Assembly (NCBI GenBank): GCA_016296635.1
Contig: JAEDIZ010000006.1
Span: 1-47,603 of the forward strand
Length of the DNA stretch: 47,603 nucleotides
DNA from: Oscillospiraceae bacterium
GTDB taxonomy: Bacteria > Bacillota > Clostridia > Oscillospirales > Oscillospiraceae
Reading direction: 5' to 3'
Shown: positions 8,338 to 16,437 of the stretch, piece after piece
How positions within the stretch are numbered: position 1 is the stretch's first letter
Layout of the letters: each line of letters starts with the position of its first letter
Program-made: the position numbers and the translations under genes
Notes under the pieces: model-generated
Databases searched by the model: none
Seen by the model: the letters and a program-made list of their open reading frames with translations, nothing else
Told to the model about the DNA's origin: nothing

Positions 8338-9685
8338 AACTGTGTTTGTCTGCAATCAATGCGGAAATGAAACACCGAGATGGCAGGGACAGTGCCCCGC
8401 CTGCGGTGCATGGAATGCATTGGTTGAATTTGAGGATCGGCAGAGTCCTGCCGCAAAGTCTTCCGCTAAAATCGGCGGCGCAAGGCCTGCACCGAAGAAG
8501 CTGTCTGAGGTGGAAACGGATACCGAGATCCGTTTTTCCACCGGACTTTCCGAGCTTGACCGGGTGCTTGGCGGCGGAGGCGTGCGTGGTTCTTTGGTGC
8601 TGGTCGGCGGTGCGCCCGGTATCGGCAAGTCCACGCTGCTGCTGCAGATCTGTGCATTTTTGGGCAGCAGTCTGAAAATCCTCTATGTTTCCGGCGAGGA
8701 ATCGGAGCGTCAGATTAAGATGCGCGCAGAGCGTCTGCAGGTTGCCAGCGACAATCTGTACCTGCTTTCCGAAACGGATCTGTCCGGTATTTTTGAAGCG
8801 GTCGATGCCCTTCAGCCGGATATTCTGATCGCAGACTCCATTCAGACGCTGTATCACCCGGATAATGCTTCCTCACCCGGTTCTGTGTCGCAGGTCAAGG
8901 ACTGTACCATGCGGCTGATGCAGCTGGCCAAGGGAAGCGGAACGACGGTTTTTGTGGTTGGACATGTTAACAAGGAAGGCGCGATTGCCGGCCCGAAAGT
9001 GTTGGAGCATATGGTTGACTGTGTGCTTTATTTTGAAGGCGAGCAGGCAAGCTCCTACCGGATCCTCCGGGCGGCAAAGAACCGCTTCGGCTCTACCAAT
9101 GAGATCGGTGTTTTCGAGATGGCAGACAGCGGACTGCGCGAGGTTCCAAATCCGTCAGAAATGCTGCTGGCCGGTCGTCCTTTGGGCGCTCCCGGCACCT
9201 GCGTGGCCTGCGCGATGGAGGGGACCAGACCGGTTTTGGCGGAAATTCAGGTGCTTGTGGCGAGGACGAGCTTCAATGTACCGCGCAGAACTTCGGACGG
9301 CTTCGATTTTAACCGGGTGAATCTGCTGCTGGCGGTGGCGGAAAAGCGCGGCGGACTCAATATTGGTCTTTGCGATGCCTATGTCAATGTCATCGGCGGT
9401 CTGCAGCTGGATGAACCGGCGGCTGATCTGGCCTTTGTCCTTGCTGCGGCATCCAGCTTCCGGGATAAGCCCGTGGACGCGTCCATGACAGCCATCGGTG
9501 AAGTGGGCCTGACGGGTGAGGTCCGGTCTGTGAACGCGCTGCAGCAGCGGTTGAGCGAAGCTGCAAGACTCGGTTTTACCAAATGCTTGATTCCGCGCCA
9601 CGGAACGCAGAACATTCCTGCACCTGCAGGAATGGAGCTGATCCGCGTACGCAATATCCGGGAAGCAATTGAGATCACGCTATAA
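8327..9685 (+). CDS. radA: DNA repair protein RadA
   Basis: RadA (Sms) is a RecA-like ATPase and DNA-branch helicase acting in recombinational repair. The 452-residue length is standard. It shows the N-terminal four-Cys zinc finger (CNQCGNETPRWQGQCPACG), Walker A GGAPGIGKSTLLLQ at about residue 93, the RadA-specific KNRFGSTNEIG motif, and a Lon-protease-like C-terminal domain (DLAFVLAAASSFRDKPVD) that is not expected to be proteolytic. The ATG lies inside the last codons of cwlD with AGGAAAGGG upstream, so the two are probably translated from one message. Confidence 0.97.
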   Translation: MKSKTVFVCNQCGNETPRWQGQCPACGAWNALVEFEDRQSPAAKSSAKIGGARPAPKKLSEVETDTEIRFSTGLSELDRVLGGGGVRGSLVLVGGAPGIGKSTLLLQICAFLGSSLKILYVSGEESERQIKMRAERLQVASDNLYLLSETDLSGIFEAVDALQPDILIADSIQTLYHPDNASSPGSVSQVKDCTMRLMQLAKGSGTTVFVVGHVNKEGAIAGPKVLEHMVDCVLYFEGEQASSYRILRAAKNRFGSTNEIGVFEMADSGLREVPNPSEMLLAGRPLGAPGTCVACAMEGTRPVLAEIQVLVARTSFNVPRRTSDGFDFNRVNLLLAVAEKRGGLNIGLCDAYVNVIGGLQLDEPAADLAFVLAAASSFRDKPVDASMTAIGEVGLTGEVRSVNALQQRLSEAARLGFTKCLIPRHGTQNIPAPAGMELIRVRNIREAIEITL

Positions 9686-9697
9686 GGAGGAGAAAAG

Positions 9698-10273
9698 ATG
9701 GAGGTTCAGGCACTGCTTGATGCGCTTCATATCGCGGAGCGGCTGAAGGATGAAACCAGACATTGTTATACATCCGGCGGGCGCCGGGAGGATGTGGCGG
9801 AGCATAGCTGGCGCATGGCGCTGATGGCATTCTGGATGAAGGATGAGTTCCCGGATGTCGATATCGATAAAGTCATTCGTATGTGCCTGATCCATGATCT
9901 CGGTGAATGCTTTACCGGTGATATTCCGTCTTTCCTGAAAACAGCCGGGGACGAGACAAAAGAGGACGAGGCTCTGTCTGCATGGGTAAAGAGCCTGCCG
10001 CAGCCTTATGCGGCGGAAATGGCAGAACTGTATGAAGAAATGAATGCGCTGAAGAGCCCGGAGGCAATGCTCTATAAGTGCATCGATAAGCTGGAAGCGG
10101 TCATTCAGCACAATGAATCTGATATTTCTACCTGGGCACCCAACGAGTATCAGCTTAATCTGACCTATGCCGAGCAGCAGGTGCAGTACTCCGAGTATCT
10201 GACAAAGTTGCGCGCTGCAATGCGGGAAGATACACTTCGCAAGATCGAGCAGGCCGGCGGTATGCCGCAGTAA
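9698..10273 (+). CDS. HD-domain phosphohydrolase (YfbR/HDDC2-like)
   Basis: The 191-residue protein has the HD-superfamily metal ligands: His in DVAEHSWRMALMA (about residue 36), HDLGE (about residue 68) and a later Asp in CIDKLEAVIQHN. The layout, length and the EHSWRMA segment resemble the YfbR/HDDC2 group, whose studied members are 5'-nucleotidases acting on deoxynucleoside monophosphates. Substrate cannot be fixed from sequence. A strong AAGGAGGAGAA ribosome binding site precedes ATG 9698, 12 bases after radA, and a shared terminator follows, so it is the last gene of the cwlD-radA unit. Confidence 0.8.
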   Translation: MEVQALLDALHIAERLKDETRHCYTSGGRREDVAEHSWRMALMAFWMKDEFPDVDIDKVIRMCLIHDLGECFTGDIPSFLKTAGDETKEDEALSAWVKSLPQPYAAEMAELYEEMNALKSPEAMLYKCIDKLEAVIQHNESDISTWAPNEYQLNLTYAEQQVQYSEYLTKLRAAMREDTLRKIEQAGGMPQ

Positions 10274-10287
10274 GTGCAAATAATATG

Positions 10288-10321
10288 AAAACCCGGGCAC
10301 CGATCATGGTGCCCGGGTTTT
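10288..10321. terminator. Bidirectional terminator between convergent genes
   Basis: AAAACCCGGGCACC at 10288-10301 pairs perfectly with GGTGCCCGGGTTTT at 10308-10321 around a six-base loop. The A and T flanks make it work for the HD gene on plus and for the kinase gene on minus. Confidence 0.92.
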
Positions 10322-10331
10322 ATGTATCTTT

Positions 10332-13061
10332 TTACTTTTTGATTTCAAAAGATGCCTTGGTAACATAGCGGTTGTTGAAGTAGATCTCCATGACATACTT
10401 TCCGTCCTGCTGCGGCGTACGCGGGAAGGAACCGATAAACAGATTCTTTTCCCACATATTTGCCCAGTCGTACGAGCCGGAGAGCTTTTCAAAATCGACA
10501 AGTTTACCGTTTTCTTCCCGAATCATCAGAATGACAGACATCTCTTCGCTCTTATCGTCAATTTCCTGAATCGGCTGAAGCGCGAATGCAATGGCTTCAC
10601 TCTTTGCAAAGGAGGCGCGGTTATAGCGCAGATCGTTTACATGGAAATCTTCCTTGTTCGGGCGCAGGAACAGACCGAGATATGCAGACTTCATGCCGTG
10701 TGCGGCGTATTTATCTGTAGTGGGAATGACTGCCGATGCAGTCGTTGTTCCTTCAATCGTTTCTTCAGATGCAAATCCGATGGAGAACTCATAGGTCAGC
10801 CCGGGAACAAAATTCAGGAAGGGAATCCGGAGCGAATTGTCGCCGGAAACATCCAGAGTCTGTTCGCCGGACGTTCCTTCGGAATCGAAATCGGTCGGCT
10901 TCCATTTGATCAGCCACTGCTCGGATTCGGGTGCCTCGGACTGCGTTTCCCAGCTCAAAAGGACATCGTTGGTATCTGAATCGGTTTCTGCAAGGAAACC
11001 GGTCATCTGCAGAACGGTGGGCGTGACTGCAACGGACACATCTTGGAGCATGGTAGGCGTGGAGATCACGACCTCATAGTCCTTGCCTGCGGAGAGATCT
11101 TCCAGCGTGATTGTGGTTGCGGAAACGACCTGCGTGTCGCTGTAGCCATCAGGCCCGGAAACGGTAACTGTCCACATTTCCGGCATATCGCCCACCGCAG
11201 TCCAGGAAAGAATCGCCTTGCTGCTGGAGAGTGCGACATTTACAGATTCAATGTCCACCATCGGAACGGTAGAGAATGTCGTTTGGGTCTCGCCGGTCAA
11301 CTTGGTGCCTTCCGGTTCGAGAAGGGTAAAGGTATAGTCTGCATTGGACTGCAGATTCGCAATGACGGTGGAATGACCTTCAAAGGTTGCGGTCTTTGCG
11401 GGGATGCCGTCTGCTTCGTAGCTGACGCTCCAGATGCCGGGATCCGGGCCTTCCAGAACGATCAGATTCAGCTCACACTGCGTGACGGAAACCGTGGATG
11501 CGGTAAAGCTCAGGATTTCCGTCTGAGAGACGGTAGATGCGGCGGCGGTGTAAGAACCGGTCAGCTTTTCGTTGTTGCCGGGTTCGACGGTAAAGGTGTA
11601 CTGGGCACCCGGAATGAGGGAAGTGAAAGTGTTGTCAGTACCGGAAATAAAGCTCTGACGCATGGCGTTTCCGTAGGTATCCGTGCAGATAACACCGAAA
11701 CTGCCATCTTTTTCGCCGGATGCAACGCGGACTGTAATATAATCCGTACCCTTGTCCAAAATGGTGATGGAATCCACATGGATGGTGGAAGGAGCGATGA
11801 CATAGTAGTAGATAAGCCCTAAGATTGCGGAAGCAAGAAGCACGATGCATACCAGCGGTACGATCCACTTGCTGCGTCTGCGGCGTTTGCGGTTATTTGT
11901 TGAAGAGCCGGTGGGAAGATCGTCCACATCGTCATCCGGCTCCAAAGAGTTCGTGAGCGGCTCACCCTCCATTTCCTTGTGAACGGAATCGATGATGGAG
12001 TTGAGCATCTGCGTATCGGGGGAGAAGTTCTGCTTAAAGTCCTCCGGCATCTGCTCTGTATCTGCAAACTGTACGGGTTCGACTTCTTCTTCCAGCGTCG
12101 GATCAATAACTTCCAGCTCACCGGCGATCGGCGGAACAATCAGCGTGTCAGTTGCCTCGTTGCGCTTCATATATTCGACCAGCGCCTCTTTCAGTTCATC
12201 CGGCGTCTGATAACGATCTTCCGGCTTGAAGGCGCAGGCCTTGAGAATGATCTCGCTCATCTCATAGTCCGCGTACATCGGGGCGGGAAGCGCCTCGCCC
12301 GTGACACGGCGCTTGTCTGCGGCTTTTGCAGAGGTCTGTTCATCTTCAAACGGGCCGTGATTGCCGTTGAAGATTCGATATAGAATCAGACCGACGGAAT
12401 AGATATCGGTGGTCGGATGGATCGTTCCGACAAGACTGAACAGTTCCGGAGCGGAATAGGAACTGAGCATGGATTCCGGCATGGAGCAGTATTTCAGATC
12501 CTTGATCGGTGCAATGCCAAGATCGCCCAGAACAAAATGACCCTGACTGCTCAGATAGATATTACTGGGCTTCACATCCCGATGAATCATATCTGCCTGC
12601 CGCAGATCCGACAGCGCGCTGCAAAGATCCATACCGAGATTGACCGCGCAAAGCTGGGTCATGGCGTTTTCCTGCAGGTATTCCGGCAGGGTCTTATACT
12701 GCTCACAGAGCAGATACAGTTCATATCCGACGCCGTCTTCCTTCGGCATGATCTGATAGCTGCGGAAGCAGGCAAGATTCTGACTGGAGGAAAGCGATTC
12801 CAACTGCTCCAGTTCTATCTGATAATCCGAAACGACCTGCTCATAATATTTTTGTGCTTCCTCCGGTGTGGAAGCAGCACCGGTAAACATCAGCGCATCG
12901 ACCTGCTTCTGAGATTCCGGCACGCAGATATGCTTCAGAACGTAGGTCTGCTTTGTTTTTGTGCTTCTGACGATATAGACAGAGGTCCCGGCGTGGCTGG
13001 AAATACAGTCTTCGACCTCCATGTTGGACAGAAGCGGCGAAATGAGTTTCAGCTCTGCCAA
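10332..13061 (-). CDS. Membrane Ser/Thr protein kinase with FN3-like extracellular repeats
   Basis: A Hanks-type kinase domain (about residues 15-290) is followed by a variable linker, a basic stop-transfer stretch and one membrane helix (about 396-422, KWIVPLVCIVLLASAILGLI), then about 485 external residues. Catalytic landmarks are VLKHI (Lys about 43), HRDVKPSN (about 160) and DLG in place of DFG (about 179), then SAPE and DIYSVGLILYRIF. The Gly-rich loop is weak. The outer part has about four beta-rich repeats of fibronectin-III type (for example AILSWTAVGDMPEMWTV) plus a C-terminal beta domain. No PASTA repeats are seen, so this is not a typical PrkC. The start is TTG at 13061 with AAGGAGG eight bases upstream. 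Ligand and substrates are unknown. Confidence 0.85.
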   Translation of the reverse strand: MAELKLISPLLSNMEVEDCISSHAGTSVYIVRSTKTKQTYVLKHICVPESQKQVDALMFTGAASTPEEAQKYYEQVVSDYQIELEQLESLSSSQNLACFRSYQIMPKEDGVGYELYLLCEQYKTLPEYLQENAMTQLCAVNLGMDLCSALSDLRQADMIHRDVKPSNIYLSSQGHFVLGDLGIAPIKDLKYCSMPESMLSSYSAPELFSLVGTIHPTTDIYSVGLILYRIFNGNHGPFEDEQTSAKAADKRRVTGEALPAPMYADYEMSEIILKACAFKPEDRYQTPDELKEALVEYMKRNEATDTLIVPPIAGELEVIDPTLEEEVEPVQFADTEQMPEDFKQNFSPDTQMLNSIIDSVHKEMEGEPLTNSLEPDDDVDDLPTGSSTNNRKRRRRSKWIVPLVCIVLLASAILGLIYYYVIAPSTIHVDSITILDKGTDYITVRVASGEKDGSFGVICTDTYGNAMRQSFISGTDNTFTSLIPGAQYTFTVEPGNNEKLTGSYTAAASTVSQTEILSFTASTVSVTQCELNLIVLEGPDPGIWSVSYEADGIPAKTATFEGHSTVIANLQSNADYTFTLLEPEGTKLTGETQTTFSTVPMVDIESVNVALSSSKAILSWTAVGDMPEMWTVTVSGPDGYSDTQVVSATTITLEDLSAGKDYEVVISTPTMLQDVSVAVTPTVLQMTGFLAETDSDTNDVLLSWETQSEAPESEQWLIKWKPTDFDSEGTSGEQTLDVSGDNSLRIPFLNFVPGLTYEFSIGFASEETIEGTTTASAVIPTTDKYAAHGMKSAYLGLFLRPNKEDFHVNDLRYNRASFAKSEAIAFALQPIQEIDDKSEEMSVILMIREENGKLVDFEKLSGSYDWANMWEKNLFIGSFPRTPQQDGKYVMEIYFNNRYVTKASFEIKK

Positions 13062-13092
13062 ATGCTTCGCCTCCTTTGGTATATACCTACTT

Positions 13093-13121
13093 ATTTTATG
13101 CTATTTTCTGAAAAAATGCAA
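13093..13121 (-). promoter_or_regulatory. Promoter for the Ser/Thr kinase gene
   Basis: On the minus strand TTGCAT (13121-13116) and TAAAAT (13098-13093) are separated by 17 bases. They lie about 30 bases upstream of the kinase TTG start, in AT-rich DNA. Confidence 0.6.
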
Positions 13122-13153
13122 TAAAGATATTTTCATGCGTTCGCAAATCAAGA

Positions 13154-13206
13154 CTCCGGTGCACCGGGCATTCCTCAGATTCGGAAGCCTTCTCGGTACA
13201 CCGGAG
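13154..13206 (-). terminator. Long hairpin after the uracil-DNA glycosylase gene
   Basis: CTCCGGTGCACC at 13154-13165 pairs with GGTACACCGGAG at 13195-13206, with an inner partial stem (GGC-TTCC with GGAATGCC). On the minus strand it begins 18 bases after the glycosylase stop. The tail is TCTTGATTT, not a clean T-run, so termination may be weak; it could also protect the mRNA end. Confidence 0.5.
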
Positions 13207-13223
13207 ATGAACAAAATGCTGAT

Positions 13224-13790
13224 TTATACAGTATGCGTGCAAAGATCCAGAACCTTTGCCTGAATGGATTTGAGATCGCGGAAGGTTTCCGGGCGTTTGC
13301 TTTCGTCACGCAGCAGCGCCGACGGATGATAGATCGCGGTAAACCAGATGCCGCCTTTTTCTGTCCATTGACCGTGATCACGGGTGATCTTAAAGTCCTC
13401 GCGGATCAGCTTCATAGCTGCAATTCGGCCGAGGCAGACGATGATTTTCGGACGGATCAGCTTTGTCTGCGCCCGCAGAAAGGGAATGCACGCATCCTGC
13501 TCGGTCTGCAGGGGATCGCGGTTCTGCGGCGGACGGCATTTGACAATATTCGCAATGTAACAGTTGTTTCGGCTCAGATCAATGATGGAAAGCATATCAT
13601 CCAGCAAACGGCCTGCAGGGCCGACAAAAGGTTCGCCCTTCAGATCCTCCTGCTCACCGGGCCCTTCACCGATGAACAGAACTTCCGCATCCTTCGGGCC
13701 GACGCCGAACACTACATTCGTTCTGGTCTGACAAAGAGGGCATGCCGTGCAGCGCATGCACGCAGATTCAAGATCTTCCCAGTTCAGCAT
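13224..13790 (-). CDS. Type-4 (iron-sulfur) uracil-DNA glycosylase
   Basis: Removes uracil produced by cytosine deamination or dUTP misincorporation. The 188 residues carry the type-4 pattern: an N-terminal Cys pair in CMRCTACPLCQTRTNVVFG, the catalytic GEGPGEQEDLKGEPFVGPAG, NIVKCRPPQNRDP with a further Cys in EQDAC, and the closing HPSALLRD loop. The four-cysteine arrangement indicates a [4Fe-4S] cluster. AAAGGA precedes the ATG. It lies 15 bases downstream of the carboxypeptidase gene on the same strand and is probably cotranscribed with it, although the two functions are unrelated. Confidence 0.92.
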   Translation of the reverse strand: MLNWEDLESACMRCTACPLCQTRTNVVFGVGPKDAEVLFIGEGPGEQEDLKGEPFVGPAGRLLDDMLSIIDLSRNNCYIANIVKCRPPQNRDPLQTEQDACIPFLRAQTKLIRPKIIVCLGRIAAMKLIREDFKITRDHGQWTEKGGIWFTAIYHPSALLRDESKRPETFRDLKSIQAKVLDLCTHTV

Positions 13791-13805
13791 ACAGGCGTCC
13801 TTTCA

Positions 13806-15209
13806 TCACAGATCGTCATGGTACTGGCGCATGCGTTCTTCCAAAGCTCTCCGGCGCTCATGCAGTCTGCGACGGCGTGCTTTTTCAATCTGAATGCGTC
13901 GGTAAACCAAAAGAATGACAATCAGCACAATGGCGATTATGATCAGAATAACGATCCATTTCCACCAGTTCTGCTGAATATAAGCCGAGGTCGAATTGCC
14001 GACAGCGGAAATTTCGGAGCGCGCAACATCGGCGATGGCGATCAGATCAGCAGTTTCCAGAACCTGGCCCTGAAAGCTGATGTTGACCACGCCGAGCTTG
14101 TCACCGGCATGGATCGGCGCTTCTGCCGTCTGATTGTCCAGCTTGATCTCGGTTTTCAATTCGTCCTCGTTGTAGCAGTTTGGCATGAGGAGCTTGATAT
14201 CTCTTGACGGAGCAACGGCAACAGCCTCCGCACCGGCAGAGTTTGTGACTGCAACCTGTGCTACGGGATACAGAGTGGAAAGCGCCGTGACTTGAGAATA
14301 GCCGTCAAAAGCATAGTCCAGCAGCATCATGGCATCCGGGAAGTTTTCCATGATCAGACCGCCGTCCGGCAGGATTGTTGTCTTCGCGCCGCAGATAACG
14401 GCAAGGAAGCTCATGCCCTCAGCCTTTGCGGTCGTGATAATGCATCGGCCGGCTGCACCGGTATAACCGGTCTTTACACCGACGGCCTTGGAGTAATAGT
14501 AGGGGTTGCTGCTGGATTTCAGAATCAGCTGGTTGGTGGTTTTCAGTCTGCGCTCCGGGGCAAGATTCGTAGCCGGAATCACATATTCGGCAGTATTCGT
14601 GATCTTCTTAAAGGTCTCGCTTTTGAGCGCGGCCTGCGTGATAATGGCAAGATCCCGCGCGGTCGTGTAATGCCGCTCGTCATGCAGTCCGTTGGTATTT
14701 GCAAAATGGGTATTGGTGCAGCCGAGCTCATAGGCACGCTCGTTCATCAAGCGAATGAAATCAGCCGTAGAGCCGGAAACATACTCTGCAACGGCATTGC
14801 AGGCTTCGTTTGCAGAAACGATCATCATGCAGTAAAGCACGTTTTCCAGCGTCATCTGTTCGCCTGCCATCAAACCGGCCGAGCTGCTGTCCTCATCCAT
14901 GCCGTTATAGATCGATTCGTTGAAGGTTAGAACATCGGAAAGATTACCGTTTTCCAACGCAAGCAGGCAGGTCATGATCTTTGTAAGACTGGCAGGATAG
15001 ACAATCTCATCCGGATCCTGTTCATAGACAGTCCGGCCGGAATTCAGATCGATCAGCAGAACAGACTTTGCATCCAAATGGAAATCGGGATCGGGTGGCT
15101 GCGGCCCTTCGTCTATGAGCTCATCTTCAACTGCCAGAATAGGCAAAATCAGGCATTGCAGCAATAGAATCAATATCAGAAAGATGGAAAGGCATCTTGT
15201 TTTTTTCAT
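13806..15209 (-). CDS. D-alanyl-D-alanine carboxypeptidase (penicillin-binding protein 5 family)
   Basis: Trims the terminal D-Ala of peptidoglycan stem peptides outside the membrane. The 467 residues begin with a signal peptide (LSIFLILILLLQCLILPILA) and show the three peptidase S11 motifs: SLTK (about residue 75, SxxK), SANEACNAVAEY (SxN) and KTGYTG. The C-terminal domain is followed, unusually for an amphipathic-anchor family, by a full membrane helix (WIVILIIIAIVLIVILLVYR) and a strongly basic cytoplasmic tail of about 30 residues. DacF/DacB-like sporulation forms are possible, but the sequence does not decide between vegetative and sporulation roles. The ATG at 15209 has GGTGAAG upstream. 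Confidence 0.9.
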   Translation of the reverse strand: MKKTRCLSIFLILILLLQCLILPILAVEDELIDEGPQPPDPDFHLDAKSVLLIDLNSGRTVYEQDPDEIVYPASLTKIMTCLLALENGNLSDVLTFNESIYNGMDEDSSSAGLMAGEQMTLENVLYCMMIVSANEACNAVAEYVSGSTADFIRLMNERAYELGCTNTHFANTNGLHDERHYTTARDLAIITQAALKSETFKKITNTAEYVIPATNLAPERRLKTTNQLILKSSSNPYYYSKAVGVKTGYTGAAGRCIITTAKAEGMSFLAVICGAKTTILPDGGLIMENFPDAMMLLDYAFDGYSQVTALSTLYPVAQVAVTNSAGAEAVAVAPSRDIKLLMPNCYNEDELKTEIKLDNQTAEAPIHAGDKLGVVNISFQGQVLETADLIAIADVARSEISAVGNSTSAYIQQNWWKWIVILIIIAIVLIVILLVYRRIQIEKARRRRLHERRRALEERMRQYHDDL

Positions 15210-15220
15210 GTTTTCTTCAC

Positions 15221-15289
15221 CAGAATTCTTATGTTCGCCATTGCCTGCACGGCAATGAGTGTGTTACAATATAATACAACAGAATTCTT
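15221..15289. repeat. Pair of CAGAATTCTT repeats in the dac/comEA-like divergent region
   Basis: The ten-mer CAGAATTCTT, containing the perfect palindrome AGAATTCT, occurs at 15221-15230 and again at 15280-15289. The second copy lies inside the -35/-10 spacer of the carboxypeptidase promoter, the first between that promoter and the gene. Two copies of a ten-mer 59 bases apart may be chance or an operator. Confidence 0.5.
15241..15270 (+). promoter_or_regulatory. Possible promoter for the comEA-like/two-component operon
   Basis: TTGCCT at 15241-15246 and TACAAT at 15265-15270 have an 18-base spacer. An overlapping TATAAT at 15270-15275 lacks a good -35 but could serve instead. The -35 lies within the small inverted repeat ATTGCC/GGCAAT (15240-15256). 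Confidence 0.5.
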
Positions 15290-15300
15290 GCATCTGTCAA
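15271..15300 (-). promoter_or_regulatory. Promoter for the carboxypeptidase-glycosylase unit
   Basis: On the minus strand a perfect TTGACA (15300-15295) and TATTAT (15276-15271) are separated by 18 bases, about 60 bases upstream of the carboxypeptidase ATG. It overlaps the region of the divergent comEA-like promoter. Confidence 0.75.
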
Positions 15301-15325
15301 TGATTGGCTGGTGGGAGGTGCTTTT

Positions 15326-15760
15326 GTGTCGAGAGCATCCATATGGAAAAGTGTGGTTCCGGCTGCGGTGCTGACCGCGGTGTTCGCAGTTGCCTTTTTC
15401 CTCGGAAGGAACACAGTCCCGTATGAAATCAGCATTTCGGCGGAGCATCCCGTATTTGAGGAACCTTCCGCGCAGACACCGCAGGAGTCTGTGACGAGAG
15501 TTTTACCGGAAGCCATACCTGATAATGATGAGTTTCCGGACAATGCCGATCGTACGGATAAGGTGGATCTGAACTGCGCATCGAAGGAAGAATTGATGAC
15601 GCTGCCCGGTATCGGAGAAAAGCTGGCGGAGCGGATATTGGAGTACAGAGAAAATGCCGGGCGTTTTTCTGCACCGGAGCAGATCATGGACGTGGAAGGA
15701 ATCGGGGAAGGTGTCTTTGAAAAGATCCGCGAGAGCATTACTGTGGGGGATTTGCAATGA
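15326..15760 (+). CDS. ComEA-like membrane-anchored helix-hairpin-helix protein
   Basis: The 144-residue protein has one N-terminal membrane helix (VVPAAVLTAVFAVAFFLG), a low-complexity linker, and a C-terminal double HhH domain (VDLNCASKEELMTLPGIGEK, then FSAPEQIMDVEGIGEGVFEK). ComEA proteins bind incoming DNA outside the membrane during transformation. Here the SLBB domain of Bacillus ComEA is absent, and no comEC or comEB is beside it, so uptake is not shown. The start is GTG 15326, seven bases after GGGAGGTG; an in-frame GTG at 15311 lies on that site. It shares four bases with the response regulator gene, so it is the first gene of that operon. Confidence 0.8.
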   Translation: MSRASIWKSVVPAAVLTAVFAVAFFLGRNTVPYEISISAEHPVFEEPSAQTPQESVTRVLPEAIPDNDEFPDNADRTDKVDLNCASKEELMTLPGIGEKLAERILEYRENAGRFSAPEQIMDVEGIGEGVFEKIRESITVGDLQ

Positions 15761-16437
15761 AAATATTGGTTGTCGATGACGAAAAGCTGCTCGTCAAGGG
15801 AATTCGTTTTAATCTGGAGAACGAAGGATATGAGGTCGTGACCGGCTGCGACGGCGTGGAGGCTGTGGAGCTTGCGGGCAGTCAGAATGTTGATCTGATC
15901 GTTCTGGATCTGATGATGCCGCGGATGGATGGGCTGGAGGCCTGCACGAAGATCCGTGAGTTCTCCAATGTACCAATTATTATGTTAACTGCAAAAACCG
16001 AGGATATGGACAAGCTGCTGGGTTTTGAACACGGAGCGGATGATTACCTGACAAAGCCCTTCAACATTTTGGAACTGAAAGCCCGAATCCGTGCACTTCT
16101 TCGCCGCAGCAGTCAGACAAAGCAGGAACAGCCTTCCAATACGCTTTCGTGCGAGCAGATTCTGCTTGACCGGGATTCCCGCGATGCTTATAAATCCGGT
16201 GTACCGGTCGATCTGACTGCCAAGGAATTTGACCTCATGGAGCTTCTGATGCGAAATCCGAACCGCGTATGGTCGCGTGAAGCGCTTCTGAATGCCATTT
16301 GGGGTTATGACAGCAGCAGCGATATCCGCACGGTGGATGTTCACATTCGCAGACTTCGGGAAAAGCTGGAAAATGATCCAGCCAATCCCGCACATATCAT
16401 GACAAAGTGGGGAGTGGGCTATTATTTCAAGTTCTGA
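15757..16437 (+). CDS. OmpR/PhoB-family response regulator
   Basis: DNA-binding partner of the following sensor kinase. The 226 residues are a receiver domain (VVDDEK acidic pair, phosphoacceptor Asp51 in LIVLDLMMPRMDG, Thr in MLTAKT, Lys in LTKPFN) plus a winged-helix output domain (VPVDLTAKEFDLMELLMRNP, IRTVDVHIRRLREKLE, KWGVGYYFKF). The overall look is PhoP/WalR-like. The ATG overlaps the comEA-like stop by four bases. The target genes are not evident; autoregulation of this operon is a possibility because small repeats surround the promoter. The exact orthologue cannot be named. Confidence 0.92.
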   Translation: MKILVVDDEKLLVKGIRFNLENEGYEVVTGCDGVEAVELAGSQNVDLIVLDLMMPRMDGLEACTKIREFSNVPIIMLTAKTEDMDKLLGFEHGADDYLTKPFNILELKARIRALLRRSSQTKQEQPSNTLSCEQILLDRDSRDAYKSGVPVDLTAKEFDLMELLMRNPNRVWSREALLNAIWGYDSSSDIRTVDVHIRRLREKLENDPANPAHIMTKWGVGYYFKF

